Below, in pieces: positions 1-4,959 of a DNA stretch of 7,566 nucleotides (within the stretch, counting starts at the first letter, position 1; each line of letters begins with the position of its first letter). The notes under the pieces were generated by a model. That model was not told the DNA's origin, searched no databases, and saw nothing but the letters and a program-made list of their open reading frames with translations. Position numbers and translations under genes: made by a program. The stretch is from an uncultured Chloroflexota bacterium (GTDB lineage Bacteria > Chloroflexota > Anaerolineae > Aggregatilineales > Phototrophicaceae), in contig CALBRY010000440.1 of assembly GCA_937927665.1 (NCBI GenBank), positions 1-7,566 on the forward strand, written 5' to 3'.

Positions 1-395
1 AAACAGGTTTCGTCATGCACTCGCCCCCAGATCACCATCGTCGCGCCGGACTGAGCTGCGAGTTCACGAGCATCATTTTGACTCTCAATCGTACTCGGAT
101 GAAGCGCGACATGCGCATTCGCTGGTGCACCCAATTGCAGCACAGCATTGTTCCAAACTTCCTCCCATGTCACCTGTGGGTCACATTGGCTTTCGCTGCT
201 TTCTTGGAATTGTGCAACGAGTATTAGAATATCCGATTGAATAACCTGTGCATCAAAAAGCGACCCATCGGGCAGAACCAGAGGTTGATGCTGCGAGACA
301 ACGGTAGTCGAGAAAACATCGGGGGTAGCTTGCCTGATCCCAATCACAGCCAGAACGAAACTGATGAAAAGGGCTCTGAATGCCTGAGTCTGCAT
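1..395 (-). CDS. Probable exported protein, N-terminal part only (runs off left edge)
   Basis: Reading the minus strand from ATG 395-393, all 131 complete codons to the window edge are open, so this is a genuine partial gene with its C-terminus outside the window. Residues 1-23 are a short polar start (MQTQAFR) followed by a hydrophobic stretch (ALFISFVLAVIGI), which suits a signal peptide or membrane anchor. The rest looks like a periplasmic/extracellular alpha/beta domain: a strand ILILVAQF near residues 55-62, an amphipathic stretch, then GATMVIWGRVHDE near residues 118-130. A 'lead strand ... A..GA..VIWG' arrangement recalls the small alpha/beta domains preceding TPR regions in Chloroflexota proteins, or TolB-N/FlgO-like folds; this resemblance is from memory. 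No Shine-Dalgarno is visible before 395. An in-frame ATG at 440 would add 15 mostly hydrophobic residues and is the alternative start. Codon use includes ATA, CTA and AGG, less common in the neighbouring genes. Function unknown. Confidence 0.72.
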   Translation of the reverse strand, partial: MQTQAFRALFISFVLAVIGIRQATPDVFSTTVVSQHQPLVLPDGSLFDAQVIQSDILILVAQFQESSESQCDPQVTWEEVWNNAVLQLGAPANAHVALHPSTIESQNDARELAAQSGATMVIWGRVHDETC

Positions 396-815
396 CGTGG
401 TTTTTGATCCTAGCCCATATAACAACAGCCAAAGCAGCATCGACTGCTCATATTCTACCGTGTGCACCGATCCTGAGTCCCTCAATACGTCCGAATTCAC
501 GCACATCTTGAGCCGATTGGTCATTTGTACGTAGTGCGGCGCGTTCATGAGCGTATTCGTTGATAAGCATTCCAACTATCACGGCTTGTTCTGCCCGGAA
601 TCCAAAGGCAAAGCGACGATCCGCTATGTATGCACAATCGCGGTGTGACCAACCAGCGACCCAATTACGGATATGCCGAGACTGCATCGACGCGTTTCGA
701 GACGGAGATCGCTGAGGAATTGAAGATGATGCGCGAAGCGCGGAGTCGATTGTAGAGAGAGGCGCTTGCCACGCACAGGCGCGGCAAGCGATGCGATGCT
801 ATGCTTAATCGAGTC
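396..815. other. Intergenic region without a convincing gene
   Basis: This 420-bp stretch separates the exported-protein gene from the 3' end of pdxS. I see no ORF with family features. Two short plus-strand frames look mildly protein-like: 547-648 (33 codons, starting MSVFVDKHSN) and 630-755 (41 codons, ending in the charged helix-like ETEIAEELKMMREARSRL). They overlap in different frames, lack ribosome binding sites and could be relics of a decayed gene. A minus-strand frame at 448-687 has no recognisable domain. The only clear structure is the hairpin at 763-790. The promoter for the exported-protein gene should lie at the left end, where a TAGGAT hexamer (407-412 on the minus strand) sits 11 nt before the ATG. 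Confidence 0.5.
763..790 (-). terminator. Hairpin terminator downstream of pdxS
   Basis: An 8-bp perfect inverted repeat (CGCTTGCC at 763-770, GGCAAGCG at 783-790) continues inward, after one A/C mismatch, as CGC/GCG around a 4-nt loop. It lies 25 bp past the pdxS stop. On the minus strand it is followed by CCTCTCTCT, pyrimidine-rich rather than a clean T run, so termination is likely but may be imperfect. No comparable T tract follows on the plus strand. Confidence 0.65.
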
Positions 816-1721
816 TTACCAGCCTCGTTTCCCCAAGACCACCTGGTCTGGCGTCACATTGATGCCGACCATCGCCTCGCCCAAGCCCCGGCTGACGCGC
901 AGTAGTACGTCGGGGTTGTTGAAATGCGTGACCGCTTCGACAATCGCTTTCGCGCGCTTGGCGGGATCGCCACTCTTGAAGATACCCGATCCAACGAATA
1001 CACCATCCATGCCCAACTGCATCATGAGTGCCGCGTCTGCCGGGGTTGCCACGCCGCCCGCCGCGAACTGCACCACCGGCATCCGACCCAACGCCCGCGT
1101 TTCAAGCACGAGGTCATACGGCGCGCCGAGGTTCTTGGCGAACGTGAACACTTCATCTTCGTCCATTGATACAAGGCGGCGGATGTCACTCATCACCTGA
1201 CGGGCATGCCGCACCGCTTCGACCACATCGCCGGTGCCGGCTTCGCCCTTGGTGCGGATCATCGCCGCGCCCTCGTTGACGCGCCGCAGCGCTTCGCCCA
1301 GGTTGCGGCAGCCGCACACGAACGGAACCTTAAATTTGTGCTTGTTGATATGATTTTCTTCGTCCGCCGGCGTGAGGACTTCGCTCTCGTCAATATAGTC
1401 GATCCCGATCGCTTCGAGAACTTGCGCTTCCACAAAGTGACCGATGCGCGCCTTTGCCATCACCGGGATCGAGACGGCTTTCATAATCCCTTCGATCATG
1501 TCGGGATCGCTCATGCGCGAAACGCCGCCGTGTGCGCGAATATCCGCCGGAATCCGTTCGAGCGCCATCACCGCGACCGCGCCCGCATCTTCAGCAATTT
1601 TGGCATGATCCGGCGTGACCACGTCCATGATCACCCCGCCCTTGAGCATCTGCGCCAAGCCTTTTTTCAGCGCGAACGTCCCCGTTTCGCCGCCGTTCGA
1701 ATGTCCATTCACGTCAGTCAT
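816..1721 (-). CDS. pdxS: Pyridoxal 5'-phosphate synthase, synthase subunit PdxS
   Basis: PdxS makes pyridoxal 5'-phosphate (vitamin B6 cofactor) from ribose 5-phosphate, glyceraldehyde 3-phosphate and ammonia in the DXP-independent cytoplasmic route; PdxT supplies the ammonia from glutamine. The 301-residue product is the usual family length and reads as a (beta/alpha)8 barrel throughout. Visible signatures are MDVVTPDHAKIAEDAGA (D33, equivalent to Asp24 of the Bacillus enzyme), PVMAKARIGH (K90, equivalent to Lys81 that binds the pentose), CGCRNLGEALRR, RTKGEAGTG (K158, equivalent to Lys149), FAAGGVATPADAALMMQLG with the phosphate loop, and GVFVGSGIFKS. All three key residues keep a constant offset of 9, so the N-terminus is a little longer than in Bacillus. 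ATG 1721 is preceded by AGGAT 8 nt upstream. The C-terminus ends RGW as in typical PdxS. No pdxT is adjacent, which is unusual; PdxT must be encoded elsewhere. Confidence 0.98.
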   Translation of the reverse strand: MTDVNGHSNGGETGTFALKKGLAQMLKGGVIMDVVTPDHAKIAEDAGAVAVMALERIPADIRAHGGVSRMSDPDMIEGIMKAVSIPVMAKARIGHFVEAQVLEAIGIDYIDESEVLTPADEENHINKHKFKVPFVCGCRNLGEALRRVNEGAAMIRTKGEAGTGDVVEAVRHARQVMSDIRRLVSMDEDEVFTFAKNLGAPYDLVLETRALGRMPVVQFAAGGVATPADAALMMQLGMDGVFVGSGIFKSGDPAKRAKAIVEAVTHFNNPDVLLRVSRGLGEAMVGINVTPDQVVLGKRGW

Positions 1722-1769
1722 GTGGATTATCCTATTGTGATTGTGGTTGTGTTTATGCCTTGCAGGGTA

Positions 1770-1797
1770 GGCGCTCCACCTAGCGCCCTATAGCGCC
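1770..1797 (-). promoter_or_regulatory. Repeat cluster in the pdxS leader, possible operator
   Basis: TAGCGCC occurs twice at an exact 10-bp spacing (1781-1787 and 1791-1797), and an inverted copy GGCGCT lies at 1770-1775, forming a 6-bp inverted repeat with the first copy around a 6-nt loop. The cluster is 49-76 bp upstream of the pdxS start. Spacing of one helical turn fits a protein-binding site, and MocR/GntR-type PdxR regulators of B6 genes are known to bind direct repeats. No such regulator is seen here and the assignment is inference. A weak -10-like TATA stretch overlaps the cluster. Confidence 0.35.
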
Positions 1798-1850
1798 ATA
1801 TAAGACCAATCGTGTAATTTTCCCCGTCCACGAGTTTTTGAGGGTGCCTC

Positions 1851-1859
1851 TGTTACAAT
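1851..1859 (+). promoter_or_regulatory. Extended -10 promoter candidate for the sugar operon
   Basis: TGTTACAAT gives a TG-N extended -10 element with TACAAT matching five of six consensus bases. It lies about 42 bp upstream of the ATG at 1902, leaving room for a short leader that contains the ribosome binding site AAAGGTGA (1888-1895). No good -35 hexamer is seen 16-18 bp upstream, which is acceptable for an extended -10 promoter. Confidence 0.45.
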
Positions 1860-1901
1860 ACGCGCTCAATGGATTTGGCAAACTCGCAAAGGTGAATCTG
1901 T

Positions 1902-3200
1902 ATGACACCGCTACTGATCATATTGGCGGGCGGCGCGTCCTCGCGGATGGCTCCCGTTCGTGAAAAATCACTTCTCCGGTTTGGATCGGAGCCGCTGCTG
2001 ATTAATCAGCTTCGGCGTTATCAAGCGCTCGGTTTTGCGAATGTGATCGTCGTCGGCAACCCGGAAAATTACGCCGATCTGGTTGGACTCACCGGCGAGA
2101 TGAGCGGCATGACCGTAACGGTGGTTGTCCAGCAGGAGCCAAAAGGCATGGGCGATGCGCTCCTCACCGCCGCCGCCGCGATCCCCAACCCGGTCGGGCA
2201 GCCGATTTATGTCAATCAAATTCATGATGTGACCGATGACAGCCTGCATACGGCGATGCTCGCCGCGCACAATGCCGATCCCGCTCAGTCCTATATCGCG
2301 GGCTATGAGCACGAAGGCTATTTCCCCGGCGGTTATCTGATCGTCGATGCAGCCGATCGGATTCATGGAATTGTCGAAAAACCCGGCGCGGAGAACAAGC
2401 CGAGCAACCTCGTCACGATCGTGGCGCACATCCACGCGGACGCGGCACGCCTGTTTGATGCGATCCGCGCCGAATATGCCAGCGTAGTTACGACGGATGA
2501 TCATTATGAGCGGGCGATGGCGGCACTGATGACTTCGCAGCCGTTCCGCGTGGTGCGCTATCGCGGGGAATGGGTCGCGCTCAAGTTCCCGTGGCACATT
2601 CTCGATGTCATGAATTACTTCCTTTCGCGCATTAAAGGTCAGCAGGTTGCCGAAACCGCCCGCATCGCGCCAACAGCTTCACTCGTGGGGGATGTGTTCA
2701 TTGGCGAAAATGTGCGTGTATTCCCCGGCGCGGCGGTCGTCGGTCCCGCCTACATTGGATCGGGTACGATTGTCGGCAATAATGCGCTCGTGCGAAATTC
2801 GATGGTTTTGAGCCGCTGCGAAGTTGGGTTCACAACCGAGATCGCCCGCAGTTATGTCGGCAATCATGTTTCGATGCACGCCTGCCGCGTGCTAGATTCG
2901 GTCTTTATGGATAACGTGAACTTTTCGGCGGGCTGCACGACCGCAAACCTGCGGATTGATCGCGGACACATCAATACGCTGGTGAAAGGTGTCAAACTCA
3001 GCACCGGACGCGACAAACTCGGCGCAATCGTCGGGGAGGATGCTTTCCTCGGCGTGGACGTGATGACGATGCCGGGAGTCAAGATCGGTGCGCGGGCGGA
3101 AGTAGGACCTGGGACGCATGTCCATCAGGATATTCCGGCGGATATGCGCGTCTATGTTAAGCAAGAAGTCGTGATGATCGCTAAAAAGCCGAATGGATGA
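1902..3200 (+). CDS. Sugar-phosphate nucleotidyltransferase with left-handed beta-helix domain
   Basis: The 432-residue protein has two domains. Residues 1-245 form a nucleotidyltransferase Rossmann-like domain: LAGGASSRMAPVREKSLL (8-25) is the G-G-x-S-x-R-M...K nucleotide-binding signature, QQEPKGMGDALL (77-88) the next substrate-binding segment, D109 in NQIHDV lies where the family places its metal/sugar-binding aspartate, IVEKP (157-161) is the typical Glu-Lys-Pro motif, and KFPWHILD (228-235) matches the PWDLL-type end of the domain. Residues about 250-420 carry hexapeptide repeats (IGENV, IGSGT, VGNNA, VGNHV, VGEDA, IGARA) of a left-handed beta-helix. This architecture matches GlmU and archaeal-type bifunctional glucose-1-phosphate/UDP-GlcNAc pyrophosphorylases, so it likely joins an NTP and a sugar 1-phosphate in the cytoplasm; which sugar, and whether the helix domain is an active acetyltransferase, cannot be told. 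AAAGGTGA 6 nt before ATG 1902 supports the start. Its stop overlaps the deacetylase start, indicating an operon. Confidence 0.88.
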   Translation: MTPLLIILAGGASSRMAPVREKSLLRFGSEPLLINQLRRYQALGFANVIVVGNPENYADLVGLTGEMSGMTVTVVVQQEPKGMGDALLTAAAAIPNPVGQPIYVNQIHDVTDDSLHTAMLAAHNADPAQSYIAGYEHEGYFPGGYLIVDAADRIHGIVEKPGAENKPSNLVTIVAHIHADAARLFDAIRAEYASVVTTDDHYERAMAALMTSQPFRVVRYRGEWVALKFPWHILDVMNYFLSRIKGQQVAETARIAPTASLVGDVFIGENVRVFPGAAVVGPAYIGSGTIVGNNALVRNSMVLSRCEVGFTTEIARSYVGNHVSMHACRVLDSVFMDNVNFSAGCTTANLRIDRGHINTLVKGVKLSTGRDKLGAIVGEDAFLGVDVMTMPGVKIGARAEVGPGTHVHQDIPADMRVYVKQEVVMIAKKPNG

Positions 3201-4005
3201 GCGTATGGGAATCAAACTCGAACCACCGATCACTGAATCGATCACGATCTTGATGATTGTGGCGCACCCGGATGATATTGAATTTGGGGCTGGTGGCAGC
3301 GCGGCGGTGTGGACTGCCGCCGGAGCGACAGTGATTTACTGCATCGTGACCGACGGCAGCGCAGGGAGCAATAAACCGGGCGAAGACCTCGCCCAACTGG
3401 TCAAAACGCGCCAAGCCGAACAGATCGAAGCGGCGGCGAAAGTTGGCGTGCATGATGTGCGTTTTCTCGGCTACAAAGATGGCACACTTCAGCCGACGCT
3501 TGAGCTGCGCCGCGATCTGACCCGCTTGATCCGCGAGGTGAAGCCGCACCGCGTCGTCATTATGGATCCGCGTGCGATCCTGATGGCAGATGATGAGCAT
3601 GGCTTCTATTACATCAATCATCCTGATCATCGCGCGACGGGTGAAGCATCTCTGCACGCCGTTTTTCCGAGCGCCGGAACGCGCCCGATTTTTCCGGAAC
3701 TTTTGGACGAAGGCTTAGAACCGCACGACGTCAAAGAGTTGTACCTGAACATGGCGGAAACATCGAACATCGCGGTCGATATTTCGCCGGTGTGGGAACA
3801 GAAAATCGAGGCGCTTCTGTGCCACCGGTCGCAGGTGGGCGAAGATGTCGTGCCGATGATCCGCCGTTGGGATGAAGAAACGGGCAAGTTGGTGGGCGTA
3901 CAGTTTGCCGAGACATTTCAAGTGATGCGTTTTGGTGCGCCGCCGAATTCCGATGGGGGAAATGGTCAGATAACAGACGGTGCGGGTGCGCCTTCAGCGG
4001 AGTAA
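3193..4005 (+). CDS. PIG-L/LmbE-family zinc-dependent N-deacetylase
   Basis: Members of this family remove N-acetyl groups from GlcNAc-containing substrates (GlcNAc-PI, GlcNAc-inositol in mycothiol, GlcNAc-malate in bacillithiol, antibiotic precursors). The 270-residue protein begins with the zinc motif AHPDD (24-28): H25 and D28 are metal ligands and D27 the general base. The third ligand H146 is present in NHPDHRATG (142-150). Also typical are GAGGSAA near the first motif, VTDGSAGSN, R73 in KTRQAEQ, and the FAETFQ motif near 238-242. No signal peptide or membrane segment is seen, so it should be cytoplasmic. The low-complexity tail (GAPPNSDGGNGQITDGAGAPSAE, from about 248) is probably disordered. 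The frame overlaps the nucleotidyltransferase by 8 bp (ATGGATGA), suggesting translational coupling; a second ATG at 3205 with GGATGAG upstream is a possible alternative start. Co-expression with a nucleotidyltransferase suggests amino-sugar or thiol-cofactor synthesis, but the substrate is unknown. Confidence 0.93.
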   Translation: MDERMGIKLEPPITESITILMIVAHPDDIEFGAGGSAAVWTAAGATVIYCIVTDGSAGSNKPGEDLAQLVKTRQAEQIEAAAKVGVHDVRFLGYKDGTLQPTLELRRDLTRLIREVKPHRVVIMDPRAILMADDEHGFYYINHPDHRATGEASLHAVFPSAGTRPIFPELLDEGLEPHDVKELYLNMAETSNIAVDISPVWEQKIEALLCHRSQVGEDVVPMIRRWDEETGKLVGVQFAETFQVMRFGAPPNSDGGNGQITDGAGAPSAE

Positions 4006-4021
4006 CGAAGCACAGCACAAC

Positions 4022-4054
4022 CATAGAGACAGGATTTGATACCCTGTCTCTATG
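4022..4054. terminator. Hairpin between convergent operons
   Basis: A perfect 12-bp inverted repeat, CATAGAGACAGG (4022-4033) and CCTGTCTCTATG (4043-4054), encloses a 9-nt loop. It starts 16 bp after the deacetylase stop and overlaps the 3' end of the STAS-like gene, whose TAG stop is inside the right arm. Being symmetric it could act on both transcripts. Neither side has a T tract, so it may serve as a transcript-end protecting structure or a factor-assisted terminator. Confidence 0.6.
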
Positions 4055-4448
4055 TCACGGGGATGCCGTAGCGATTCAGCCAACTATCGACCTCATGCAG
4101 TGAGCCGACCATATGCATTGGCGCGCGTGCTAGGTTGAACATGATCAACATCATCAGCCGCACCACGCGGTTGCTTTCCGGCAGAATGACGAAAATCGCT
4201 TGTAAATTAGGATGATCGCCGTAAGTCTGGGTCATGCGGACGCTTGTCCAATCGAGCAGACGCGCCTCCATATCACTCGCATCGATGATCAGCGCGGCTT
4301 GCAGCGGCACAGATTCGAGCATTTCCGTCACGCGCCGATCGGCAACGCGGAAATTCTCGACCGACATCGCAGGCGAAAGCGTTACATAAATAGCGCGTTG
4401 ATGGACATACCACGATATGCCAAATTTGTTGGTGTTCAAGTTTGCCAT
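4050..4448 (-). CDS. Small STAS/SpoIIAA-like protein
   Basis: The 132-residue product has no transmembrane segment that looks real and no signal peptide, so it is likely cytoplasmic. Its pattern is alternating: strands near 11-24 (ISWYVHQRAIYVTL), 51-57 (AALIIDA) and 82-90 (LQAIFVILP), with helices about 28-47, 62-77 and 93-107, then a final strand MHMVGS and helix EVDSWLNRYG. A buried strand ending in 'IIDAS' followed by a helix is what STAS-domain anti-sigma antagonists and the SpoIIAA-like family show; the match is by fold pattern only and no conserved phosphoserine is obvious. ATG 4448 is chosen because GGTGGT lies 5 nt upstream; a TTG at 4484 would add 12 residues but has no better site. 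It follows the response regulator by 85 bp on the same strand, suggesting a shared signalling role (inference). Its stop codon is inside a hairpin. Confidence 0.7.
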   Translation of the reverse strand: MANLNTNKFGISWYVHQRAIYVTLSPAMSVENFRVADRRVTEMLESVPLQAALIIDASDMEARLLDWTSVRMTQTYGDHPNLQAIFVILPESNRVVRLMMLIMFNLARAPMHMVGSLHEVDSWLNRYGIPVT

Positions 4449-4533
4449 CTTACCACCCGTTTTCTGACTCGCTAACAAGTACAATGCTTGAGTACCTTTT
4501 CGCTTAATCGAACCGTCAAATCAGAAAAAACCT

Positions 4534-4959
4534 CTATAAACGCAGGAGACTGCCCAATTCTGGGATAGCGATCAGCAGTGAAATAAGCTGATCCATAAAG
4601 GTATCGACGGTCAGCGGCTTGGTGAGATAGTTATGAAAACCTGCCGCGATTGCCCGATTCGCATCACTTTTCAGCGCATACGCTGTCAGCGCAATTACCG
4701 GAATATCCCGAAGTTCAGGCGTTTCTTTCAAGCGGCGGATCAACTCCCACCCATCAACGACCGGCATGGAGAGATCAGAAATCACAAAATGCGGACGCAC
4801 GCGCTCAATTGCCTCAAACGCATCATTTCCATCAACGGCGGTATGTACGTGCGCGCCGTAAAAATCGAGAACGTAGCGCGCCAATTCAAGACTATCCTCC
4901 TCGTCATCGGCAACGACGATGTTCCATTCAGCGAGGAGATCCGGAGGTATTTTCGACAT
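4534..4959 (-). CDS. Single-domain response regulator (receiver only)
   Basis: From ATG 4959 the protein is 141 residues, essentially one CheY-like receiver domain with no output domain. The conserved pocket is complete: acidic pair D18/D19 in VVADDEE, phospho-acceptor D62 in ISDLSMPVVDG, T92 in LTAY, and K114 in the YLTKP motif. The short C-terminal helix (SLLIAIPELGSLLRL) is not a DNA-binding domain. The start at 4959 is preferred because AGGAGA lies 6 nt upstream; an in-frame ATG at 4983 would add 8 residues, with poorly spaced AGGAA. The gene begins inside the 3' end of the kinase gene (32-bp overlap), so the two should be translationally coupled and this is almost certainly its phosphotransfer partner. 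Output must be by protein-protein contact, or it may relay to another regulator. Recognition as a receiver domain is certain; its biological output is unknown. Confidence 0.95.
   Translation of the reverse strand: MSKIPPDLLAEWNIVVADDEEDSLELARYVLDFYGAHVHTAVDGNDAFEAIERVRPHFVISDLSMPVVDGWELIRRLKETPELRDIPVIALTAYALKSDANRAIAAGFHNYLTKPLTVDTFMDQLISLLIAIPELGSLLRL

Noticed and set aside
15..227. Plus-strand frame of 70 codons at the left end
   Set aside because: It lies opposite the open minus-strand frame, which has a signal-like N-terminus and a coherent alpha/beta pattern; this one reads as low-quality Arg/His-rich sequence.
448..687. Minus-strand frame of 79 codons in the gene-poor region
   Set aside because: It has no recognisable domain, no ribosome binding site, and a composition (many Arg, His, Ala) typical of a chance frame.
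1206..1793. Long plus-strand frame of 195 codons opposite pdxS
   Set aside because: It is the antisense shadow of pdxS, rich in Arg, His and Asp with no family signature.
1722..1901. Possible riboswitch in the divergent intergenic region
   Set aside because: No recognisable riboswitch core was seen, and no riboswitch class for pyridoxal phosphate is established; the repeats are better explained as a protein-binding site.
1968..2597. Minus-strand frame of 209 codons opposite the nucleotidyltransferase
   Set aside because: Antisense shadow of a strongly conserved coding sequence, with no domain of its own.
2679..3245. Several minus-strand frames opposite the beta-helix domain
   Set aside because: They mirror hexapeptide repeats on the other strand, which keep antisense frames open; no start signals or domains.
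4525..4533. T run (minus strand) just after the response regulator stop, considered as an intrinsic terminator
   Set aside because: Only a 3-bp stem can be formed before it, too weak for an intrinsic terminator.
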